Assembly (NCBI GenBank): GCA_900755035.1
Contig: CAAEEZ010000001.1
Span: forward strand, 6,734-70,733
DNA: 64,000 nucleotides
From: Clostridia bacterium
Lineage (GTDB): Bacteria > Bacillota > Clostridia > Christensenellales > CAAEEZ01
Direction: 5' to 3'
Position 1 is the first letter of the stretch, and every line of letters begins with the position of its first letter. Below the pieces are notes generated by a model that did no database searches, was not told where the DNA came from, and saw only the letters and a program-made list of their open reading frames with translations. The translations under genes and the position numbers were made by a program. Shown piece after piece: positions 18,976 to 27,195 of the stretch.

Positions 18976-20093
18976 TGAGTAATAAAAAATGGATTTATCC
19001 TGCCGTAAATATTCCTCTATATGCAGTAGGTTTTCCTGTGTTATTCATAATAGCACTTGTAAAATCTCTTGAATGGAACAGTTATGGAATGTACGGTGCA
19101 TCTTCTTTTGCCCCGCTAATCGCTGTGATTATTCTAGCAGTACTTGTACTAGGTATTCAAGCGCTAGTTGTATTCCTATCAAAGAAAAAAGGCAAGGTAG
19201 GTACTAGCCTAAAAGTTAAAATGATGGCAATTCCTGTTGCCGTAATCGTTGGATTATTCGGTATTATCGATATCGCTATGCCTTCTTTACTAAAAGACGC
19301 TACTTCTAATACGATTTTGTACGAAGACGTAGTAAACGATTATCAAGGTATGCACGAAAAACTTATGGACAGAGTAGAGTCGTTCAAGAAAAAGAATAAT
19401 CTTGCCGATTCGGTTACTTACGAGTCCAAAGAATTCCAAGAAATATTCAAGCCGTTATTCGCTAGCCAAGACAAAGCGTACAAAGCGTTTGACCCACTTG
19501 CTATCGAAATGGCACTTGCAGAGCCAGACTTAGTAGGGGCTATCCTAAACGGAAACTTCCCTATTCAAGTAGCAGTTACGTTGATGCTAAAAACCACCGA
19601 CGTACCTAACGAAAACAACCACAACGCTACTTTCGACGAGATTATCGCTTATAACCTAAGCAATATCATGGCAGCCGTTAAAGAACTTACTGCCGGTGGC
19701 GAGTTAGATAGCGCTAAACTAAACGAAGTTGTAAACAAAGTGCTTGTTTACAAGGAGTTCGACGGAATAAGATGGAACATTTTCCAAATTCTAGGTTCTA
19801 ATATGATTGCCCCTGAAATAGACCCTAACGGCAATATCGTACAATATACGTACGACGCTAACGGTAAGGTTACGGGCGAAAAACAAATGGGCGCTTGCCT
19901 TGGCTACCAAGATATGTCGTGGCTAAACGGTATCCCTATGATGTTCTTTATTCCGCTAATGTCTGTAAGAGAGATATTCTATATCTTTGCTGCGCTAATT
20001 GCATTTACTTCGGTTGTGCAAATTATGGTAGCAGATGCTTACAAACAAAAATTTAATAATGCCAACTTTACTCTTTTTTGCCTAGCAAAATAA
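18975..20093 (+). CDS. Membrane protein paralogous in layout to the preceding gene
   Basis: A 372-residue protein with hydrophobic segments at about 9-29, 44-67, 84-104 and near the C-terminus (about 318-350). An extracytoplasmic region of about 200 residues sits between. The architecture and N-terminal text (a GFPVLFIIAL-type first segment) match the preceding protein, so the two probably arose by duplication and may form a heteromer. The ATG overlaps the upstream TAA by one base. The last dozen residues (FTLFCLAK) look atypical for an end, so a small frameshift near the 3-prime end cannot be excluded. No known domain was recognised. Confidence 0.65.
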   Translation: MSNKKWIYPAVNIPLYAVGFPVLFIIALVKSLEWNSYGMYGASSFAPLIAVIILAVLVLGIQALVVFLSKKKGKVGTSLKVKMMAIPVAVIVGLFGIIDIAMPSLLKDATSNTILYEDVVNDYQGMHEKLMDRVESFKKKNNLADSVTYESKEFQEIFKPLFASQDKAYKAFDPLAIEMALAEPDLVGAILNGNFPIQVAVTLMLKTTDVPNENNHNATFDEIIAYNLSNIMAAVKELTAGGELDSAKLNEVVNKVLVYKEFDGIRWNIFQILGSNMIAPEIDPNGNIVQYTYDANGKVTGEKQMGACLGYQDMSWLNGIPMMFFIPLMSVREIFYIFAALIAFTSVVQIMVADAYKQKFNNANFTLFCLAK

Positions 20094-20117
20094 AAAAGAG
20101 ATTACCGCTCAATTTTC

Positions 20118-20148
20118 AAAAAGCCCCTAGTTGGAGGGGCTTTTTGCT
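20118..20148 (+). terminator. Intrinsic terminator after the membrane-protein pair
   Basis: Stem AAAAAGCCCCT/AGGGGCTTTTT (20118-20128 and 20135-20145) with loop AGTTGG and a T tract. The following 20151-20367 is AT-rich and holds no gene. Confidence 0.85.
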
Positions 20149-20367
20149 TTTGCAAAAATTTTTGCTTAAAAACGGGAATTTTGACTAATTTATGGGGAGA
20201 ACCTAAGAAATTTTGTCAAAATTACAAAAAAATTAACTTACGTTCTTAATTTGTTTTTTTAATTATTGCGTCAATTTTACGTGTAAACGCTTTTCAATAT
20301 TTAGATTAGGTAGAAAAATTATATTAAAGTAAATATATATATAAATAAAGAATTTTTAGGAATTATT

Positions 20368-22885
20368 ATGCTAATATTAAAAGACGTAAAAAAACTTATG
20401 GCGAAAAGGAAAACGTCGTAAATGCATTAAAGGGTGTGTCGATAAACTTCCCCGACAGCGAATTCGTGTCTATTCTAGGCCCGTCGGGTTGTGGCAAAAC
20501 CACGCTACTAAACATAATAGGTGGGTTAGACCGCTACACCGAAGGCGACCTTATCATTAACGGCGTATCTACGAAAACTTACAAGGATAGGGATTGGGAT
20601 ACTTACCGTAATCATTCTATCGGGTTCGTATTCCAAAGTTACAACCTAATACCGCACCTTACCATACTAGAAAACGTGGAACTTACCGTAACGCTTGGCG
20701 GTATGGATAAGCAGGAGAGAAAAAGAAGGGCAAAAGATGCGCTAATATCGGTGGGTCTTAAAGAAAAACTTAATAAAAAACCAAACGAATTGTCGGGTGG
20801 TCAAATGCAAAGGGTGTCTATTGCAAGGGCAATCGTAGGCGAGCCTGATATTATCCTTGCAGACGAGCTAACGGGAGCGCTTGATACCGAAACTAGCGAA
20901 AGCATTATGAAACTTCTAAAAGAAATATCCAAGACGAAACTTGTAATTATGGTTACGCATAATCCAAGTTTAGCCTACAAATATTCCGATAGAATTATCG
21001 AAATGCTAGACGGCGAGGTGATAGGCGATAATACCCTTACCGAAATGGGCGAAGCGATTGCAAAGGACCTTGAAACTAAACTGAAAGCCGAGGAAAATTT
21101 GTCAAACGGCGAAAATAGCGAGCAAACGACAAATAGCGATGTCGAAAAAGATAATTTATCAAGCGATATAGAGAATAAAAGGCTGAAAACGTTGCTACTA
21201 GCAATAAAAACGCTCAAAATAAAACTAGCGTAGGAGATAGCAAGAAGTATAACAAAAAGTACTCGTCAATGAGTATTTTTACGGCGCTAAGGCTATCTAG
21301 CAAAAACTTAATGTCAAAGTTGAAAAGGACGATAATCACTAGTTTTGCAGCGAGCATAGGCATAATAGGTATAATGATAGTATTGTCTATTAGTTCGGGT
21401 ATGCAAGCGTACATAGATAATACGATGCAAAATACTGCGTCATTTAACTTTATATCCATTACGGCTCAAACCTACGAGAACGGCATAATGGGTGGACATC
21501 CTAAGCCTGATAATACCGACGGGCTTACCGAGTTTCCAAGTGGGACTACGGGCGTAATCCCTTACGACGAGGATAAAAACAAGCCCGAACTTATAAAGCA
21601 AAATTTAAGTAAGGAATTTGTAGAGTATTTGCAACAAAACACGGCAGGCGACGTAATAGATATTACCTATTCCTACAACGTTACTATGAATATCTTGTCT
21701 AAAACGGGGGATAGTTACAAGCACGTTTCGTCAAAATATTGGAACGAGTGTATGTCCAACGAACAGTATTTAGCAGATAGATACGACGTACTAAGTAGTA
21801 TTGGCGGGGCTAGGATACCAACTAAGGATACTGAAGTTGCGCTAGTGGTGGATACCTTTAACCGTTTGCCGATACAAACGTTACAGGCTTTGGGGATACC
21901 TTACGAAGAGGGCAAAGAGATAAATTACAGCGACCTACTAGGCAAAGAGTACAGAATCGTATTTAACGACGGTTGGTACACCAAAGAGGGCGATTGGTAT
22001 AAGGAAGCGGATACTAGCAATTACGACAAAGCGTACCAAAGCGAGCACGGTATCACGGTGAAAATTACTAGCATTTTAAGGCTGAAACATGACGCTAAAA
22101 ATTCGTGGCTTGAAGAGGGGATTGCCTATTCGCCAAGCCTAACTAAAAAGATTTTGGACAGTAACTCTAAGTCGGCAGTAGCACTTGCACAAGCAGAAAA
22201 CGACAAAATAAACGTAACCACGGGTAAAGAATTTTCTGCTTCGTCAGGACTACCGAGTATACCAGGAATGCCTACCCCTGAAACCTACGAATCTATGCTA
22301 GAAAAACTAGGATATATCACTACGTCGTCCACGATTATCGTATATCCAAACGACGTGAATGCAAAAAATAGAGTGGTAGCAGTTATCGACGCGTGGAACA
22401 AAACGCACGAAGAAAAAGACGATATAATTTACACCGATATGTCTAATATGCTTACTTCTATGTTTGGTGAAGTTATAGATATAGTTACCTACGTTCTTGT
22501 GGCGTTCTCTGCGTTGTCGCTTGTTATATCGTCTATTATGATAGCGATTATTATCTACGCTTCGGTAATAGAGCGTACTAAGGAAATAGGCGTACTACGT
22601 TCAATCGGCGCAAGGAAGAAGGACGTATCTAGGGTGTTCAAGGCGGAGGCTGCGTTACTTGGGCTTATATCAGGCGTAATAGCGGTGCTTGTAACTTTGA
22701 TTGCAAACGCTATAATTAACGCCGTAATCAGCGATTTAGTGGGCGTAACGGGCATTGCAAATATGACTGCGCTTATTGCGTTTAGTATGATAGGTTTGTC
22801 CGTATAGTTGCTACTAATTGCAAGTCTTATCCCTGCACGTCTTGCAGCAAAGAAAGAGCCGGCAGTTGCTTTAAGAACGGAGTAG
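20368..22885 (+). pseudogene. Broken MacB-type ABC transporter gene (ATPase fused to FtsX-like permease)
   Basis: Read across three lesions this is one protein of about 840 residues. The start MLILKDVKK at 20368 shifts frame at a run of seven A (about 20386-20392; eight restore KKTYGEKENVVNALKG). The ATPase half then has GPSGCGKTT, LSGGQ and IILADELTGALD. A second shift in AAAA at about 21177-21180 (five A restore NKKAENVATSNKN) leads to the permease half, which starts with a TM near 21330, a large outer domain, and VIERTKEIGVLRSIGARKKD. An in-frame TAG at 22805-22807 is followed by LLLIASLIPARLAAKKEPAV and the true stop at 22883. All parts are recognisable, so loss is recent or the lesions are sequence errors. 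Confidence 0.8.
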
Positions 22886-22996
22886 CCGTTATTTATAAAT
22901 TGATATATTCGTAATACTTGTATTTTGAATTTAACTAAAACCACTTTGTTGCTTTGACAACGCTGGTAAACGGTTTGAAAATAAAGTATAATAAAA

Positions 22997-23024
22997 ACGC
23001 CTCGTTCGGGTGACACCATTAGGG
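22997..23024. other. attL junction
   Basis: Host terminator half ACGCCTC (22997-23003), then GTTCGGGTG, the shared ACACC (23013-23017) and the element arm ATTAGGG (23018-23024). The exact crossover could be at ACACC or at the GA just before it (23012-23013), since TnpX-type enzymes use GA dinucleotides. Confidence 0.7.
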
Positions 23025-23059
23025 AAAACAGGCACAGGCGAAAAGCTTGCGCCTGTTTT
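23025..23059 (-). terminator. Hairpin at the left end of the element, downstream of the recombinase
   Basis: AAAACAGGC (23025-23033) pairs with GCCTGTTTT (23051-23059); an inner ACAGGCG/CGCCTGT stem is an alternative. It lies 10 bases past the recombinase stop and probably ends its transcript. Confidence 0.5.
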
Positions 23060-23068
23060 CTTTCCTTT

Positions 23069-24685
23069 TTACGGTAAATCTATCTCTCCGACGTGCGTTA
23101 GACATATCGTTACCGTTCTTTTATAGCCGTCTTCCGTTTTTACCTTTTCCGAAACGATGACTTTATCGATCAGCAGTCTGACGATTTCGGGCGTTAGTTT
23201 CTTGATTCTGCCCGTTTTGACCACAAGAGAAACGAAATTATTGATGTTATCATTTATCTCGTCGTATCGGTCGATTTCGCTTTGACTGTTTTCAACCGTT
23301 TCTTTCAGTTGCCGTTGCTCCTGCTCATATGACTCGGACATCAAAGCAAACCGTTCTTCCGTTATCTTGCCCATAACCTTATCTTCATAAAGGCTTTGAA
23401 TGATCTTGTTCAGAGCCTTTATTCTGTTTTCGGCTTCGGATACTTGTCTTGCCTTCTTCGCAACTTCCTTTCTTGACAGCAATCGGGAGTGTTGGATGGC
23501 AATATCGACAAAGTCTCCTTCATGATCGATGACAAAGTCGGAAACTCTTTTTAAGTAACTCAGAACGATTTCTTCAATGGCTTCTACGGTTATCTGATGC
23601 GAAGTGCAGGTCGATTTCTTCTGCTTGCGGTAGGACGAGCAGTTGAAATACTCCTTTTGTTTCGTAGTAGATGAGCGGCAGAGATACATTTTCTTCCCGC
23701 AGTTCGCACAGTAAACCATTCCTGCAAACACGTTCATCTCGCCCATCGGCGTCGGTCTGCGTCTGCCTTCGCGTATTTTCTGTACGGCGTCGTACGTCTG
23801 TTTGTCGATGATCGCTTCCTGCGTATTCTCGAAGGTAACCCATTTAGACGGATCGTTCCATACCTTCTTCTTACACTTATAGGACTTCTTTGTCGTCCGG
23901 AAGTTTACGGTACAGCCCGTATAGTGCGGATTGCTCAGGATTCGTTTTATCGTATCCGAGCACCATAATTCAGGCATGGGTGATGTTGCCGGGTGCTTAA
24001 TGCCGAGTCTGTCGTAATGGCAGATTGGCGTTTCGACTTTTCTTTCGTTGAGAATCCGTGCAATCTGCGTCGGACCGAACCCCTGCATACAGAGAGCAAA
24101 AATCTCTTTTACCGTTTTTGCCGCTTCTTCATCGATTATCCATTGCTCCTTGTCGTCGGGGCTTTTCAGATAACCGAAAGGCGGAACGGTGCACAGGTGT
24201 TTTCCCGAATTGCCTTTGGAACGGAATACCGCGCGGATCTTCTTGCTTGTGTCCTTTGCGTACCACTCGTTGATGATGTTACGGAATGGGGTAAAATCGT
24301 TGTCAATCTGACTTTCACTGTCCACGCCGTCATTGACCGCGATAAACCGTACGCCCGCTTCGGGAAAAGTTATCTCGGTATACACGCCGACTTTCAGATA
24401 ATCCCTGCCGAGTCTCGACATGTCCTTGACAATGATTGTCCCGACTTCGCCGGCGTCGACTTTACGCATTAACCGCTGAAAATCGGGGCGGTTGAAGTTC
24501 GTGCCCGAATATCCGTCGTCCACAAACGTTTCAAGATTGCGGAAGCCGTGTTCTTTTGCATATTTGCTCAATATTTCTTTCTGATGTACGATGCTGTTGC
24601 TGTCACCTTCCTGTTCGTCGTCACGGCTTAAACGACAGTATAACGCCGTGATTTTTTCCTGATGATTGTTATTTCGTGTTCTCAT
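23069..24685 (-). CDS. Large serine recombinase (TnpX/TndX-type)
   Basis: A 538-residue enzyme. The N-terminal resolvase domain has YCRLSRDDE with catalytic Ser20, FVDDGYSGTNFNRP, and DMSRLGRD with the active-site arginines. The recombinase domain follows (GTVPPFGY-type text: LCTVPPFGYLKS). A zinc ribbon comes next (CANCGKKM, later NCSSYR and TCTSH), then a long coiled coil (about 400-470), as in integrases that control directionality. Length and order fit active members. It should excise and insert the element through attL/attR. It sits next to attL, the usual position. The ribosome binding site is AAGGAG. Confidence 0.93.
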   Translation of the reverse strand: MRTRNNNHQEKITALYCRLSRDDEQEGDSNSIVHQKEILSKYAKEHGFRNLETFVDDGYSGTNFNRPDFQRLMRKVDAGEVGTIIVKDMSRLGRDYLKVGVYTEITFPEAGVRFIAVNDGVDSESQIDNDFTPFRNIINEWYAKDTSKKIRAVFRSKGNSGKHLCTVPPFGYLKSPDDKEQWIIDEEAAKTVKEIFALCMQGFGPTQIARILNERKVETPICHYDRLGIKHPATSPMPELWCSDTIKRILSNPHYTGCTVNFRTTKKSYKCKKKVWNDPSKWVTFENTQEAIIDKQTYDAVQKIREGRRRPTPMGEMNVFAGMVYCANCGKKMYLCRSSTTKQKEYFNCSSYRKQKKSTCTSHQITVEAIEEIVLSYLKRVSDFVIDHEGDFVDIAIQHSRLLSRKEVAKKARQVSEAENRIKALNKIIQSLYEDKVMGKITEERFALMSESYEQEQRQLKETVENSQSEIDRYDEINDNINNFVSLVVKTGRIKKLTPEIVRLLIDKVIVSEKVKTEDGYKRTVTICLTHVGEIDLP

Positions 24686-24688
24686 AGA

Positions 24689-24868
24689 TTACTCCTTATA
24701 AGAACACTCTGCAAGTTTGTCGTGTTTGGCGGACAGCATATCTTCTACGCCCGATTCTATCATCTTTTTCGTCAGGTCGAAGATGCTGTTTTTCGCCGTT
24801 TCGCTGGGTCTTAAAACAACGGTATACACCGTGTTGCCGATTTTCTTATCATATACTGTTTCTTTCAT
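24689..24868 (-). CDS. TnpW-like transposon protein
   Basis: A small protein of 59 residues from the ATG at 24868: MKETVYDKKIGNTVYTVV, then a polar helix with SETAKNSIFDLTKKMI. This matches my recollection of the TnpW family carried by Tn4451-like elements next to the recombinase. The frame is open up to 24919; AAAGGAG lies about 20 bases before the chosen ATG, so a longer or non-ATG start is possible. It ends 3 bases before the recombinase start, indicating one transcript. Its function is unknown. Confidence 0.65.
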   Translation of the reverse strand: MKETVYDKKIGNTVYTVVLRPSETAKNSIFDLTKKMIESGVEDMLSAKHDKLAECSYKE

Positions 24869-24932
24869 CGTGTTTTCCGTAATCGAATCTCCTTTGGATT
24901 TTATTACGCAAACACGCAAAGAAGGGGAAGAT

Positions 24933-25163
24933 CTACTTTTCCTGCGTTACGCTGTTCATCTTCTGCTTTAACGCTTCGTATCCTTCCACGATTAACCTAA
25001 CTTTCGTTATGTTGTTCACCCGAAGAAATTCGTTTATCTCATCACATAACGCTCTCGGCATCATCGTGCCGAAGCTCCCGTTTATTTCTTTTCTTCGTTC
25101 CTTGTGCTTTTCTTCATACTTCCTGCGGGTTATGCGCCTTGCAGTATCTTCTTTCCGTTCCAT
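24933..25163 (-). CDS. Small basic protein, ribbon-helix-helix-like, element-associated
   Basis: A 76-residue protein. The N-terminus is highly charged (ARRITRRKYEEKHKERRKE). It is followed by a strand-helix-helix segment with FGTMMPRALCDEINEFL and NNITKVRLIVEGYEAL, which fits a ribbon-helix-helix DNA-binding fold. Similar short proteins commonly sit between recombinase and TnpV-like genes in Clostridia elements. It could act as an excision factor or repressor. That role is inferred from position and fold only. Confidence 0.6.
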   Translation of the reverse strand: MERKEDTARRITRRKYEEKHKERRKEINGSFGTMMPRALCDEINEFLRVNNITKVRLIVEGYEALKQKMNSVTQEK

Positions 25164-25174
25164 AATGCCTGCTC

Positions 25175-25537
25175 CTATACATAGACGATTTCATTCAAGA
25201 TTTCTTCTTCGATACGGCTTTGCATTTCGTTTATCCGTCTGACGTCCTCGATATAATTTCCCGTCCGCTTATACTGTTCGTCTCTGGACAAATTCTCGTA
25301 CATGACCGAATAAAGTTCTTCTGCCTGTTTGTCTATCCCGTGCAGATAGGCGGGGAGGTCGCCGGCTAATGCCCACATCTTCCCGACGTTATGCTCTTCA
25401 AGATAGATTTTCGCAAGCGTACCATACTTGCCGTAAACGTGTTTGACAGGTTTCACGATACTTTGATACAACTTGATTTCTTCCACCGTCAAGCCTTCGC
25501 CGTTTTCCGCTTTTCTTAAAACTTCGTCTTTGTTCAT
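25175..25537 (-). CDS. TnpV-like transposon protein
   Basis: A 120-residue protein. The pattern YGTLAKIYLEEHNVGKMWAL, then LPAYLHGIDKQAEELY and the ending EEEILNEIVYV, fits the TnpV family of Tn4451-type elements, whose members end in a similar ILNELVY. The function of TnpV is not established. It is 11 bases from the next gene, so it is probably co-transcribed with the small ribbon-helix-helix-like gene, tnpW and the recombinase. The upstream spacer 25538-25807 holds no gene I can support. Confidence 0.65.
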   Translation of the reverse strand: MNKDEVLRKAENGEGLTVEEIKLYQSIVKPVKHVYGKYGTLAKIYLEEHNVGKMWALAGDLPAYLHGIDKQAEELYSVMYENLSRDEQYKRTGNYIEDVRRINEMQSRIEEEILNEIVYV

Positions 25538-25807
25538 AGCAAATCTCCTTAGAATATAGTATCGTATATATACGACATTATTATTTTACGGTATTTGCTT
25601 CGGAAAGTCAAGCTCTTTTTCAGAACCGGAATGTAGATACTATGATTTTTTTATGTTTCTTTTCTCTTTTTTTATCTTTGTTTCGCCTCATGGAAAAGTC
25701 GGTTTCCGACTTGTTCCCAAGCCCGTTTTTGAAATAGATTGCAAAAACCTTATCCTGCTTGTAAAAAGTAACCGTTTCCCAATTTATTTTCGGGCTTTTG
25801 CTTTCCG

Positions 25808-26467
25808 TTATGGCGATATAATCTCGTCGTAATGCGACAGTATCTTGTAAAGACTTTGTTCGCTTGCCCATTTGGAACTTGCTTTCAATTTGTCTGAAAG
25901 TACAGAGAAGTCTTTGCCTTTTACAAGTTCAACCGCATTGCCGTAGAGATTGTTCCTGATGTGCGGATGTGCCGACAAAAACTGTTCCAGCGTCATTTCG
26001 GCAGTTTGCTTCTGTGATTTACCGCCATGTTTTCCGACAACGCTTCTCGTCTTGCTTATGTCGAGTTTCCTTTTGGCAAGGTTGAAGTAGAGAGCGACGT
26101 TATTGCTCAGATCCGTAGGCTCAAGGCCGTCTACCATATAACCGTAGATCGCCTTTATGTATTGCCATATTTCTTCGTCCGTCATCAACAGAATTGCCTT
26201 GTAGTATGCGTACTGAAAGGTGAAGTGCTTCATCTTCATGTTAAGCCTTTTCGGGCGTTTCCCGCTCTTTTCGGCTTCCTTGCTTTCCGTCATCACGTCG
26301 ATAATGTTCTCCCAAAAGTATTCCGGCTTGTTTCCTTTCGGCGGTTTCACCGGCTCTTCTTCGAACATAAACCTACAGATCGCTTTCATAAACTGACCAC
26401 GCGTTGCGTCGTCGTCCAGCATTTCCATAATGTCTTTGTAAATCTCATAAAACGTAAATTGCGTCAA
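25808..26467 (-). CDS. DUF6291-like protein (phage/plasmid replication-associated)
   Basis: A 219-residue protein with a TTG start behind AAAAGGAGGTATTCAGA. The N-terminal half (MTQFTFYEIYKDIMEMLDDD, FMFEEEPVKPP, then a second copy-like segment YYKAILLMTDEEIWQYIKAI) has the helical pattern of DUF6291 proteins found in phages and mobile elements. The linker SKTRSVVGKHGGKSQKQ is typical, joining to a C-terminal region of about 70 residues. Such proteins are thought to help replication or segregation; this is weak knowledge. It lies beside the iteron-like repeat array, which makes a repeat-binding role worth testing. Confidence 0.6.
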   Translation of the reverse strand: MTQFTFYEIYKDIMEMLDDDATRGQFMKAICRFMFEEEPVKPPKGNKPEYFWENIIDVMTESKEAEKSGKRPKRLNMKMKHFTFQYAYYKAILLMTDEEIWQYIKAIYGYMVDGLEPTDLSNNVALYFNLAKRKLDISKTRSVVGKHGGKSQKQTAEMTLEQFLSAHPHIRNNLYGNAVELVKGKDFSVLSDKLKASSKWASEQSLYKILSHYDEIISP

Positions 26468-26572
26468 TCTGAATACCTCCTTTTGTTGTTTTCTGCTTTA
26501 CGTTTTGTCTTTTCTGCCCGTTAAGGCGGGTATACTTGTTTGTAACTCATGCTCTGTTATCTCCTTCCCGTT

Positions 26573-27109
26573 CACTATATATGGACATTTGCTTGCCTGT
26601 TTGTAGGGGTGTTTTTCGTAAGTTCTTGAAAATATCCTCTACTTATATTGGAAAGTTTTCATCTCTTTGTGGGGGTGTTTCAGCAAACTTTTTCGAAAAA
26701 TCCTCCTACTATAATTGGACACTTCCGGTACGAAAGTTGACGGTCTGCACGAAACTTTTTTCGTTAAGACAAAGATCCTCTCACTATATATGGACAACAG
26801 AGAGTAAGAACTTCGTATTTTTCCGAAAAGAAATATCCCTCTACTATAATTGGAAACTTCCGGCACGAAAGTAAACGGTCTGCACGAAACTTTTTTCATT
26901 AAGACAAAGATTTTCTCACTTCATACGGACAATAGAGGACAAAAACTTTTACGTTCCCATTGCATATCCTCAATATTACTGGAAAGTTTCAATTGCTTTG
27001 CGGGGGTGTTTAGAAAAAATTTTTTATTGTCCTCCTATAATTGAAGACTGTCACTGTAAAACTTCGTATTTTTCGCAAAAGAAAAATGCCCCTCACTTAT
27101 ATTGGAAAC
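26573..27109. repeat. Array of nine imperfect 20-bp motifs spaced 54-75 bp, with higher-order repeats
   Basis: A motif close to CCTCACTATAATTGGAAAC recurs at about 26573, 26637, 26702, 26777, 26837, 26912, 26966, 27031 and 27089. The intervening DNA is not unique. One type (ACTTCCGG-ACGAAAGT through GACAAAGAT) occurs after copies 3 and 5. A GGGGGTGTTT type occurs after copies 1, 2 and 7, and an ACTTCGTATTTTTC type after copies 4 and 8. Tracts such as TTTTTCGAAAAA inside are small palindromes. The array fills the gap between the cargo operon and the DUF6291 gene. The spacer similarity excludes CRISPR. It could be an iteron origin, an operator array or a repeated small RNA. Confidence 0.8.
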
Positions 27110-27162
27110 TTGACAGCAGGTTTTACAAGGTTTTTAAAAAAATATAGAAATTATCAAACTGT

Positions 27163-27192
27163 AAAAAAGGCATCGGAAATCCGATGCCTTTT
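27163..27192 (-). terminator. Intrinsic terminator of the cargo operon
   Basis: AAAAGGCATCGGA (27165-27177) pairs with TCCGATGCCTTTT (27180-27192). On the minus strand it is followed by a T run. It lies four bases past the stop of the last cargo gene. Confidence 0.85.
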
Positions 27193-27195
27193 GCC

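Noticed and set aside
25620..25871. 83-residue minus-strand frame downstream of the DUF6291-like gene
   Set aside because: It overlaps the end of that gene, lacks a ribosome binding site and ends in low-complexity Lys-rich text. It might be a frameshifted tail, but I cannot support it.
26536..26899. Open frames on both strands across the repeat array (112 and 86 residues)
   Set aside because: They arise from the repeats, have no ribosome binding site, and both strands are open over the same bases, as expected for repeat DNA.
26573..27109. Possible CRISPR array (20-bp units with about 45-bp spacers)
   Set aside because: Units are imperfect, spacing varies from 54 to 75 bp, spacers are related to each other, and no cas gene is present.
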